Source: JBBATK01 sp039810585 | Lineage (GTDB): Bacteria > Bacteroidota > Ignavibacteria > Kapaibacteriales > NICIL-2 | Assembly (NCBI GenBank): GCA_039810585.1 | Contig: JBDHXF010000004.1 | Coordinates: 1 to 64,000 of the forward strand | Length of the DNA stretch: 64,000 nt | Reading direction: 5' to 3' | The notes under the pieces: generated by a model | Database searches by the model: none | Seen by the model: only the letters and a program-made list of their open reading frames with translations | Told to the model about the DNA's origin: nothing | Program-made: the position numbers and the translations under genes | Shown: piece after piece, positions 35,354 through 43,816 of the stretch | Layout: each line of letters opens with the position of its first letter | Position numbering within the stretch: position 1 is the first letter of the stretch

Positions 35354-38224
35354 TTAGAGTATCACGTAGCTTAGAGTCAGGCTCAGTGAGCGACCGCGTT
35401 GAACGGACGATACCACCACACCTCCTTGCTGCCATTCGATGGGTTGGTTAAGAATGTCACGCACCGATGCTTTGAGTTGCAGTGATTCCACTACTTGATA
35501 GCTGAGTGAGAAGTCGAGTTGCCCGTGTGGCATTTCGTACACATGAGGATCGGCAAAGGAAAAGGAACCCACTTGCGCGACCTGTACAATGCGCTTGCCA
35601 CTTACGTTGAAGGTCAGGGAAGATTGCAATGCATGGTCGAAGCCTACCCAATGCAATCCTGCGTTGAACGCGTAGGGAGATTGCCCCCACAGGGGGCGAG
35701 TATCAGAAACCAGTCCTTGCTGAATTTCAATACGAGAGTGTATCCACGAGTAGTTCAAGCTGAGCAAGAAGTTGTCAAGCGACGAGCTGATCCACGATAG
35801 CGACTTGCGAGCTTCTATCTCTACACCGTAGTTAGTTGCGGGTGCTGTGGCATTGGCAAAGGTGCGTTCAATCTCGCTGGCGGCAGGAACAATGGTTTCT
35901 TCAATGGCATTGTCGAAGCGTTTGAAGAAGAGGCCGGCTGAGAGTACTTCACTCGACTCCGGGAAATACTCCCACCGAATGTCGTAGTTCTGTATCAAGG
36001 TTCGCGTCAGATTTGGATTACCCTGAACGATGGCAAGGTTTTGAAAGTCGTAAAACGCAAAGGGTGCATACTCGCGCAGTGAAGGGCGGGTGAGAGTGCG
36101 GCTGAGCGCCAGACGCACATTCATGGAGGGTTGAATACTCAGAACGACGTTTAGTGCGGGCAGAAGATCGGTCGTGTGCAGATGAGTTTGGATTGACTCT
36201 TCCGGAAGGTTTGTTCCGTCGCTGAACTTGGTTACCGTATTGAGATCTGTCGTATTGTCCTCTACCCTCACACCTCCCGATATGCGGAGTTTCATGCCGG
36301 ACACGCTCGTTGCATACTCGGTCATAACAAAGGCTGCATAGAGATGCTCGCTTGCGGTGTAGGAATCCGATGGCTTTGAGTCCTCCGAGATGGCAAGACC
36401 ATTCGGACCAAAGTTTTCCGCTTGAAAAATGCTGTCGGGCGAGAGCATAAGGACGCTGTCGGCTACCACTGCCCCTCGAGTGAAGATCTTCGATTGAATG
36501 TATGTGAACGATCGCGTTGCAAAGTCGCGCGAGCGATCTTCCATAAGCATACCGGCTTTTAGCTTCAAGCCGTCCAGCAGGTACTCGGTATTTACACCGC
36601 CCGTCCACACATGATCCCGGAGCGCAGAGCTGAAGTGTCCGGCCGAGGTTCCATCGCCCGACTGCGAGCCGGGATAGGGAATGTCGGCCACATAGGCTTC
36701 CTCTGTCCCGCTCGAACGCGAGTAACGAAGACGTCGATAGTCCGGCTGATCCTTGGTCGACGTTGAATACCCCACCCGCCAGTCAAGCTTGAACTGTTGG
36801 TCGTCGCCGAAGGCATGCTCACCAATCACTTGCGAACTGAGTAAGCTGCGCTCGGTGTAATCAGCACTCAACAGATGTAGATCGCGGGTTTGCGCCACGT
36901 TGTTACCGAACAGATCCACCAGATCGTCGTCCGCAACGTGATTGTACAGATTGCGTAGGCTCAGTACGGTGTGATTCATGCGCGCCGAAACGTTCAACAA
37001 GGCGTTGACGCTTGTGCTGCGCGACCAGTCGGAACCTTGATAGTCGAACAAGGTTTCTGATGTGGACGATATTCCCCGACGCACCAGCTGTTGCAGACTG
37101 AGCTGATTAGAATAGGACACAGAGCTCAGCACGCCGATCTCTGCATCGTCCGGATGAAAGAGTTGGGCGTACGAAGCACCGAAGGAAGGCAGTACATACA
37201 CGGTAGATGTCTGGCGATGCCACAACCCATTGTTAAATGCACCGGCCATGCTTTGCCATCGATCGGCGGCAGCTTTTTTATCGGAGCTCGTGTCACCGGC
37301 ATAGTACGCTCGTGCTGCCGAGAGAATACTGTTCATTTCGTTCCGATTGGCCGGTAACACCGACGGCATCATGCGTGCACCATCATCGTAGCCCAGCCAA
37401 TCCAGCGACGCGCCAGTGTAACTGTTGAAAGCCTGCGATTGAAAACTCAGGTTGTCGGTAGCGGATGCGCCGAGGTGGACTTTGAGTGAGGTTGCTTCGG
37501 GAAAATCGACAGTCTGTAGTTGAACCGAGCCTCCGGCAAAGTTGCCGGGAATATCCGGTGAGAAAGATTTCAGCACACTGGCCGACTGCAGGAACTCGCT
37601 GGGAAACATGTCGAAGGCAAAGGCTTTCTTATCTGTTTCGCTCGATGAGAGCGAGGTGCCGTTTAGCGTAGTGTTGTTGTACCGCTCGCTTATACCGCGT
37701 ACGTACACGAACTTGTCGGCAACGACAGTCACGCCCGACACCCGCTTCAACACTTGCGCCGCATCGGGATCACTTTGCCGATGAATTTCTGTCGCTCCGA
37801 CGCCATCACTCAATTCAGAGGCGGCTTTCCGACGGGCCAAAATGGATGCGTCCGACTCTCGTGACGCTCTGGCTTCCACGACTACTTCTTGCGTGGTTGT
37901 CTGCACCGGTTCCAGGGTAATGTCGAGATGGACGTTTTTTCCTTCGACAACTCGAACACCGACAATCTTTTTCTCTTTATAGCCTATAAATCGACAGTGT
38001 ACTTCATACTCACCTCCGGGTATCGAACGCAAGACATATGCACCACCGGCATTGGAGAACACACCCCGAACTTTGTTCTGTACCGTCGTAAAAACGGAGG
38101 CTCGACGTAGAGTTTCTCCGCTGGACGCATCACGAACAACGCCGTCGATGTCCGAGGCGATCATCAATGGAGTACAGACAAGAAGTGTCGTGATCACGAA
38201 GACCACGGAAAGCAACAACCGCAT
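35354..38224 (-). CDS. TonB-dependent outer-membrane receptor with N-terminal carboxypeptidase-regulatory-like domain
   Basis: 956 residues. The signal peptide is MRLLLSVVFVITTLLVCTP..., then a CarboxypepD_reg-like domain (residues ~25-105: DGVVRDASSGETLRRASV, GGAYVLRSIPGGEYEVHCRFIGY). A plug domain follows near 130-270 (SDPDAAQVLKRVSGVTVVADKFVYVRGISERYNNTTLNG), then a 22-strand-type barrel ending LSLTLSYVIL. It imports an unknown substrate across the outer membrane using TonB energy. It is first in an operon with the giant T9SS protein and next to ppx/ppk. Its promoter region carries Pho-box-like 11-bp repeats, so a phosphate- or phospho-compound-related substrate is a reasonable inference, not a demonstration. 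Confidence 0.92.
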   Translation of the reverse strand: MRLLLSVVFVITTLLVCTPLMIASDIDGVVRDASSGETLRRASVFTTVQNKVRGVFSNAGGAYVLRSIPGGEYEVHCRFIGYKEKKIVGVRVVEGKNVHLDITLEPVQTTTQEVVVEARASRESDASILARRKAASELSDGVGATEIHRQSDPDAAQVLKRVSGVTVVADKFVYVRGISERYNNTTLNGTSLSSSETDKKAFAFDMFPSEFLQSASVLKSFSPDIPGNFAGGSVQLQTVDFPEATSLKVHLGASATDNLSFQSQAFNSYTGASLDWLGYDDGARMMPSVLPANRNEMNSILSAARAYYAGDTSSDKKAAADRWQSMAGAFNNGLWHRQTSTVYVLPSFGASYAQLFHPDDAEIGVLSSVSYSNQLSLQQLVRRGISSTSETLFDYQGSDWSRSTSVNALLNVSARMNHTVLSLRNLYNHVADDDLVDLFGNNVAQTRDLHLLSADYTERSLLSSQVIGEHAFGDDQQFKLDWRVGYSTSTKDQPDYRRLRYSRSSGTEEAYVADIPYPGSQSGDGTSAGHFSSALRDHVWTGGVNTEYLLDGLKLKAGMLMEDRSRDFATRSFTYIQSKIFTRGAVVADSVLMLSPDSIFQAENFGPNGLAISEDSKPSDSYTASEHLYAAFVMTEYATSVSGMKLRISGGVRVEDNTTDLNTVTKFSDGTNLPEESIQTHLHTTDLLPALNVVLSIQPSMNVRLALSRTLTRPSLREYAPFAFYDFQNLAIVQGNPNLTRTLIQNYDIRWEYFPESSEVLSAGLFFKRFDNAIEETIVPAASEIERTFANATAPATNYGVEIEARKSLSWISSSLDNFLLSLNYSWIHSRIEIQQGLVSDTRPLWGQSPYAFNAGLHWVGFDHALQSSLTFNVSGKRIVQVAQVGSFSFADPHVYEMPHGQLDFSLSYQVVESLQLKASVRDILNQPIEWQQGGVVVSSVQRGRSLSLTLSYVIL

Positions 38225-38268
38225 AGTGTCTCATCAATCTTTACGAGTAGAATCGAAACTATTCACGG

Positions 38269-38301
38269 TATGTTAGCTCTATGCTTCCTCTATGTTACGA
38301 T
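38269..38301 (-). promoter_or_regulatory. Pho-box-like triple 11-bp repeat upstream of the TonB receptor gene
   Basis: Plus-strand units TATGTTAGCTC (38269-38279), TATGCTTCCTC (38280-38290) and TATGTTACGAT (38291-38301) are in exact 11-bp register. The array starts 45 bp upstream of the receptor start codon. Orientation, phase and distance match the array before the LPLAT-GNAT gene at 30980. The downstream sequence TAGTTTCG could serve as a Bacteroidota-like -7 box (TAnnTTTG). Confidence 0.6.
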
Positions 38302-38426
38302 CCGAACGTGTGGGTAACAGTGAGATAATCTGAGCGACGATGTGTAGGCGTATGATAGGCAATGGCGTCAGCCATTGTGTACACTATCTGTGTGTTTGGA
38401 AGAGAATGGCTGCTCTCTGTGCTGCA

Positions 38427-39335
38427 TCAATGTGTTATGTGAAGGTTACAATACTCGTCATACGCACGTTGCAGAAGACCATCGGAGAGACCAATTTTGG
38501 GGACATAAATCTTTTCGGCACCCAACCAAAGCATGATCGTGAGAAAAACCCCGCCGGCAGGGACAATAACATCGGCGCGATCCGGAGAGAGATCAAATCG
38601 TTCGATTCGCTCATCGACGCTGCAGTCTTGAAGTTGCTCGACCATCGAACGCAGATTGTGAAGACCCAGTGCAGTTCCCGGGGCTTGTTCCGACATCTTG
38701 AACAAGCGATTAATATTTCCTCCGGATCCTACCAGTGTCAGTTTTCTATGCAGGTCCACCTTGTGTCGCAACCACGCCTTCATACGTTTCCACTCGCTCT
38801 TCTTCACTTTGTGATTCAGAATGCGTACCGCACCAATTTGGAACGACTCCTCCGCCGTGGAATGTCCGTCGACAAATACGACCGTCTCCGTGCTTCCGCC
38901 GCCGACATCGATAAAGAGACAATCTTTTTTCAACTTCAAGGCATAGGCGCGCTGACTGATATTGATAATACGCGCTTCCTCTTCTCCACTAATCACGCTA
39001 ATGTCGATGCCCGACGCCTTGTGGACTTTTCGCAGCACTTCCTCTGCGTTTTCCATTTCTCGCATGGCCGATGTTGCGCAGGCTTTGTAGTGCACAACTC
39101 CATGCACCGACATGATGGAATGAAAGGCTTTCATGGCTTCGGTGAGACGTTCGGCGGTTTTAGCACTCATGCGCCGTTGGAGAAATGCTTCCTCCCCCAG
39201 GCGCACGGGAAGGCGCAATAAGGTGTTCTTTTGAAATTGAATCTGACCGTCATGATCAATGACGTTTTCAATCAGAAGGCGAACCGAATTCGAGCCGATG
39301 TCGATCGCGGCTAAAGTCTGGATGTTCATATCCAC
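38427..39335 (-). CDS. ppx: Exopolyphosphatase / GppA-type phosphatase
   Basis: 302 residues of the ASKHA-fold Ppx/GppA family, which removes terminal phosphate from polyphosphate or the 5' phosphate of pppGpp. Motifs are AAIDIGSNSVRLLIE near 12, CATSAMREMEN near 90, ISGEEEARII near 118, FIDVGGGSTET near 143 and RADVIVPAGGV near 250. It is the short two-domain form lacking the C-terminal HD domain, as in many Bacteroidota. It follows ppk on the same strand with a 216-bp gap, so polyphosphate turnover genes are clustered. Confidence 0.93.
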   Translation of the reverse strand: MDMNIQTLAAIDIGSNSVRLLIENVIDHDGQIQFQKNTLLRLPVRLGEEAFLQRRMSAKTAERLTEAMKAFHSIMSVHGVVHYKACATSAMREMENAEEVLRKVHKASGIDISVISGEEEARIINISQRAYALKLKKDCLFIDVGGGSTETVVFVDGHSTAEESFQIGAVRILNHKVKKSEWKRMKAWLRHKVDLHRKLTLVGSGGNINRLFKMSEQAPGTALGLHNLRSMVEQLQDCSVDERIERFDLSPDRADVIVPAGGVFLTIMLWLGAEKIYVPKIGLSDGLLQRAYDEYCNLHITH

Positions 39336-39551
39336 TGTTCCATAAGATTGGGTCTACGAGTATTCGCTGTTCCTATGCACAATCAGCACTATACGATGAG
39401 TAGATTCGCTCATCGAGTGATTCTCCACACGCACGTCTGCCATGAGCTCGTGGCACTGCCGATGGTATGAGGAAAGCGGGCAACATACAACACGCTCCCT
39501 CACTACCCTACCGATTAACCGGGAAGCAACTATGGCTGGGAAAGAAAATAT

Positions 39552-41669
39552 CTACGTACTAGCGGAGTTATTCTGTGAGCGGACGATCGCTGTCTTCTGT
39601 CGAATCATGGCATAAATAGCGAGCTGCGATCGAATACTCGAGCGCGAATGCGTCCTCGCCGTCTCCAGCCCCTCCTCCTTCTGAACCACGCCAATAGCGT
39701 GGGCTTCGGTAATTCGTCGCGCTTTGACCGTATCGCTGAACTGTATATCCAGCATCATCTGCAGTTCTTGCTGTATAGCCTGATCATAAATTGGACACGT
39801 CACTTCAATGCGCTGGTCGAGATTGCGCGTCATCATGTCGGCCGATGAGATGAAGTACTGCGGTTTGCCGGCATTCTCAAACACGTACACGCGTGAGTGC
39901 TCCAAGTAGCGATCGATGATGCTCATCACGCGAATGTTCTCGCTCATTCCGGGTACTCCCGGTATCAGCGCACACATTCCTCGAACCATAATGTTCACCG
40001 GCACCCCTGCACCGCTGGCCTTATAAAGCCAGTCAATAATATGCTCGTCAACCAAACTGTTGAGCTTGAGTGTAATGCCTGAAGCTTTGCCTAATCGAGC
40101 GTTCTTGATTTCATGATCGATCAGTTTCGTGAGTTTGGCTCGCGTCCGATTTGGCGAGAGGATCAGGTGTTTGTAGTTCTTCACCAGGTAATTCTTCTCG
40201 AAAAACTCAAACAACGATTTCACCTCGGTGGTTATGCGCTTGTCGGCGGTGAAGAGCGCATCGTCACAGTACATAGCCGCCGTACGTTCGTTGTAATTGC
40301 CGGTTGCGAGGTTCGCATAGTACTGTCGTTTACCCTGCTCCATTCGCTCAATGAGCACCACCTTCGAGTGCACTTTCAATTGTGGCACGCCATAAATCAC
40401 GTGAATACCCTCGTCCGCCAATTCCTTTGCCCAATGAATGTTGGCTTCCTCATCAAAGCGCGCCTGCAGTTCGACGACCAAGGTGACCGCCTTTCCATTT
40501 CTGGCCGCGTTAATTAAGGCGTTCATCACGTGCGACTTTCGAGCAGCGCGATAGAGGGTCATTCGAATACTCTTCACAGCCGGATCCATGGCCGCTTCAC
40601 GAAGCAAGTCGATGAAGTGCGTGAAGCTCTGGTAGGGATAGTGTAGCATGATGTCCTGCGCTCGGATGGCGTCGAAGGCGCTGCGAGACGCCGTGAATGC
40701 AGGATGTGGAATGGGTTTGAGTTCAGGATTGACAAGCTCTTTAATTCCCAAGTCCGGAAACCCGATAAAGTCCTTGAAATTGTGATAACGTCCGGCAGGA
40801 ATCAAGTTGTCATACTTATGCAACTTCATCTTCACTTTCAAATAGTCCAGCAGATCGGGCGCGATATCCTTGTCGTACACAAAGCGCACCGGATTTCCCT
40901 TTTGACGAGCCTTGATACTCTTCTCCAATTTCTCCATTAAACTCTGCGAGATATCGGAATCTAAATCAAGTTCCTGGTCTCGTGTCAGCTTCACGGTATA
41001 GGCTTCAATCGTATCAAACACTTGATTAGGGAACAGATCCGGCAGGCAGAATCGGATGATGTCGTCCAGCAGAATTACTACCTTGTGGGACGAGGTGGAA
41101 GGAAGGATAAAAAAGCGACTGACTATCGTGGTCGGTATTTCCGCCACCGCGTACTTCGTGTTCCGTGGCTTGTCGTTCTGTGAGATCTTTATGGCCAGAT
41201 AAATGGCCGAGTCCTTCAGCATCGGGAACGTCGGAGCCTGATCCAGCATGATGGGAACGAGGGCGGGACGAACCTGAGAGCGGAAAAATTCTCGCACAAG
41301 AGTTTGTTGCGAAACCGTGAGCTTTCGCTCGTTGATTATGTCGATGTGGTTTCGTCGCAATGCGTGCCGGATATCTCGATAGGTCGATTCAAAACTGCGA
41401 TTCTGCTGCAGCACGATGCGCTGTATGTCATCCAGCAAAGCCGAAGGCTTTACGTGCAAAGCAGATCGCAAGCCCGATCCAAGCTTCATGATGCGCTTCA
41501 GGCTCGCGATGCGCACGCGATAGAACTCGTCGAGATTATTGGAAAAGATGCCGAGAAATTTTAATCGTTCAAGAAGCGGAACCGTCGGATCCTGTGCCTC
41601 TTGTAACACCCGTGCATTAAATGCCAACCAAGCCAATTCACGATTAATGTAGCGCTGTTGTTTTGCCAT
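39552..41669 (-). CDS. ppk1: Polyphosphate kinase 1
   Basis: 705 residues; reversible synthesis of polyphosphate from ATP. The N-terminal domain begins RYINRELAWLAFNARVLQEA, the typical PPK1 opening, with FLGIFSNNLDEFYRVR following. The two phospholipase-D-like catalytic domains carry the autophosphorylated His in KVHSKVVLIER near 430 and the second His region in RVYVFENAGKPQYFISSADMMTRNLDQRIEV near 585-615. The YYANLATGNYNERTA motif is intact. A palindrome TGTTACC-GAAT-GGTAACA lies 56-73 bp upstream of the start. Confidence 0.97.
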   Translation of the reverse strand: MAKQQRYINRELAWLAFNARVLQEAQDPTVPLLERLKFLGIFSNNLDEFYRVRIASLKRIMKLGSGLRSALHVKPSALLDDIQRIVLQQNRSFESTYRDIRHALRRNHIDIINERKLTVSQQTLVREFFRSQVRPALVPIMLDQAPTFPMLKDSAIYLAIKISQNDKPRNTKYAVAEIPTTIVSRFFILPSTSSHKVVILLDDIIRFCLPDLFPNQVFDTIEAYTVKLTRDQELDLDSDISQSLMEKLEKSIKARQKGNPVRFVYDKDIAPDLLDYLKVKMKLHKYDNLIPAGRYHNFKDFIGFPDLGIKELVNPELKPIPHPAFTASRSAFDAIRAQDIMLHYPYQSFTHFIDLLREAAMDPAVKSIRMTLYRAARKSHVMNALINAARNGKAVTLVVELQARFDEEANIHWAKELADEGIHVIYGVPQLKVHSKVVLIERMEQGKRQYYANLATGNYNERTAAMYCDDALFTADKRITTEVKSLFEFFEKNYLVKNYKHLILSPNRTRAKLTKLIDHEIKNARLGKASGITLKLNSLVDEHIIDWLYKASGAGVPVNIMVRGMCALIPGVPGMSENIRVMSIIDRYLEHSRVYVFENAGKPQYFISSADMMTRNLDQRIEVTCPIYDQAIQQELQMMLDIQFSDTVKARRITEAHAIGVVQKEEGLETARTHSRSSIRSQLAIYAMIRQKTAIVRSQNNSAST

Positions 41670-41724
41670 TGTGTCCTCTCACTCGTCCTCCAAAACTACC
41701 GGTTGGTTTTGGGCGATGAATCGC

Positions 41725-41742
41725 TGTTACCGAATGGTAACA
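41725..41742. promoter_or_regulatory. Perfect palindrome in the ppk leader
   Basis: TGTTACC (41725-41731), 4-bp spacer GAAT, GGTAACA (41736-41742): a perfect 7-4-7 inverted repeat 56-73 bp upstream of ppk. A degenerate version TGTTACC-AATA-GGTAGTA occurs at 31026-31043 upstream of the LPLAT-GNAT gene, and a half-site GGTAACA is at 38313-38319 upstream of the TonB receptor. It is a candidate operator. Confidence 0.45.
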
Positions 41743-41813
41743 CCGTACGAGAGGTCTCGTGCTCAACACACAAGAAGATCACAGATCCTGATTATTATTC
41801 ACGCAGGCTTCGC

Positions 41814-43640
41814 CTACGCATCGCTTGGCTTGAGGTGCTGCACCAAGAAGCGCTCCATGGTATGATACATCTCCAAACGATTCTCTTGATTCACGAAGCC
41901 GTGTCCTTCGTCGTCCTTAACGACGTACTCAACTTCCACACCTTTGGCTCGAAGCGCGCCGACGATTTGATCGGATTCTGCAATGTTGACTCGGGGATCT
42001 CTCGCTCCTTGGAAGACGAGAAGCGGAACGCTGATATTGTCGGCATGGAAATAGGGACTGACCTCCCGAAGCAAGTCTTTATCAGCTATCGGATCACCGA
42101 TCATCTCATCCAACATGTCGTTTGCCGGTTTCCAATACTCCGGAACCGACGCTCGGAACGTGAAGAGGTTCGACACTCCTACGATATCGACGCCGCAACA
42201 GTACAGTTCGGGAGTAAAGGCCAAGCCTGCCAGCACCGCATAGCCACCATAACTACCACCAAGAATGGCCACTCGAGCCGGATCAGCAATTCCCTCGGCA
42301 ACAAGCCATTGCACAGCGTCTGAGATATCGTTCTGCATCGTTCGTCCCCATTGTTTGAAGGAGGCTTGCCAGAACTGACGCCCATAGCCGGTCGATCCCC
42401 GGAAGTTCATCTGCATCACAGCAAATCCACGGGAAGCAAGAAACTGTACGGTCGGGTCGAACTGCCAGTAGTCGCGAGCCCACGGACCTCCATGGGGATT
42501 GATCACCACAGGCATGTTCTTCGCGACCGCGCCTTTGGGAATGCATAGGTAGCCATGAATGAGCAGTCCATCCCGCGAGGTGTATCGAACCGGTTCTACA
42601 GGACTCAATTCTTCACTGTGCAACCAAGGACGTGCATCGGCCAAATGACGTATCGTCGCCTTCTCATCGTCGTACAAGTAATACGATGCAGGCTGTCGCG
42701 GATCGGATGCCACGACAATCCACCAACGCTCGTCGCGTGATGTCGAACTGAAACTGATATTCTGGTCCGGAAGCAAAGAACGCACCGTTGCGAATCGCTT
42801 CTGCGCCAAGGCATCCGTGACGATGTACTCTGCCTTGTCCGCCCAGTACCCCGCTCCAAGCACGCACTTGCGATGATCGGACATCATCAGGAAGTCCATA
42901 TCATAGTTCTCGTTGGCAAACAACACCTCACCGATCCGGGCTGTCGCCGGATCGAGTAATTGAATGGCTGCCGTGTTACGACCAATCGTATTGATCACGT
43001 AGAGCTGACGGTTGTCATAACTGAACCCAAGTGCAGTGGCGCTCTCCTTAAAGTTGGAGCGGAGCAACTCTCGCCACTCATCGTCGGCTGAGTCTCGATA
43101 GTAGATACTGCTGTTGACGCCATCGGTATGCGACGCACAACGGACCACGCCGTCGTGATCCGTCCGCCAATTGCTCAAGCTTCCCGGATTTTCGCAAATG
43201 CATTCCAACGCGCCGCTACTCAATGTGCAGCGGTACACGTCGAAACAGGTTGGGTCCCGCTGATTCATACTTAAGAGAATCTCCTCTTCCACATCCTCCA
43301 GCACATCCACTACTTGCGATCGTACCCCGGGGAACGGTGTTAGGCAACGTTCCGATCCGTCGTGGATATCGCTCACAAAGAGCTGCCAATTCTCATCACC
43401 GCCGATATCCCGTACGTACAACACCAAGGAAGAATTTGCCCACGTTAATCCTGCGATATTCCGTGTGCTCTGTGTGCTCAGAACACGTACCTCGCCGCCG
43501 TCGCGATGCTGTACGTGGACGTTGAGACGACCATTAAACGGCGCCAAAAACGCAATGTGTTCGCCATCGGGCGAGAGCTGAAAAGAAATCTTTTCCGGGT
43601 CGCGGAAAAAGTCCTGCAGATCGATGTGCTTGTTTGCCAT
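41814..43640 (-). CDS. S9 family (prolyl-oligopeptidase-type) serine peptidase
   Basis: 608 residues from the ATG at 43640, which has AAAAGGAG at ideal spacing; the longer open frame upstream is not supported. The N-terminal ~350 residues form a beta-propeller of WD40-like/TolB-like blades (ISFQLSPDGEHIAFLAP, GLTWANSSLVLYVRD). The C-terminal alpha/beta-hydrolase domain shows NPHGGPWARDYW, the nucleophile GGSYGGYAVLAG near 455, the Asp in QGARDPRVNIAES near 540 and the His in KDDEGHGFVNQEN near 570. No signal peptide is apparent, so it is probably a cytoplasmic oligopeptidase or acylaminoacyl-peptidase-like enzyme. Confidence 0.93.
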   Translation of the reverse strand: MANKHIDLQDFFRDPEKISFQLSPDGEHIAFLAPFNGRLNVHVQHRDGGEVRVLSTQSTRNIAGLTWANSSLVLYVRDIGGDENWQLFVSDIHDGSERCLTPFPGVRSQVVDVLEDVEEEILLSMNQRDPTCFDVYRCTLSSGALECICENPGSLSNWRTDHDGVVRCASHTDGVNSSIYYRDSADDEWRELLRSNFKESATALGFSYDNRQLYVINTIGRNTAAIQLLDPATARIGEVLFANENYDMDFLMMSDHRKCVLGAGYWADKAEYIVTDALAQKRFATVRSLLPDQNISFSSTSRDERWWIVVASDPRQPASYYLYDDEKATIRHLADARPWLHSEELSPVEPVRYTSRDGLLIHGYLCIPKGAVAKNMPVVINPHGGPWARDYWQFDPTVQFLASRGFAVMQMNFRGSTGYGRQFWQASFKQWGRTMQNDISDAVQWLVAEGIADPARVAILGGSYGGYAVLAGLAFTPELYCCGVDIVGVSNLFTFRASVPEYWKPANDMLDEMIGDPIADKDLLREVSPYFHADNISVPLLVFQGARDPRVNIAESDQIVGALRAKGVEVEYVVKDDEGHGFVNQENRLEMYHTMERFLVQHLKPSDA

Positions 43641-43816
43641 GGTGTCTCCTTTTCGTTGAACGTTCTTGGTGGTACTTCTCTGTTCTCTTTCTCCAATTCT
43701 TCGTGATTGCCTCACGCTATGCGCTTGCCTTCGTAGACGACAGATGATTACCTTGCTCGTCACCTAAGGTCGAACGAGGATTTGGTGCTTTTGTGTACGA
43801 TCGGTCTGTACGACGT

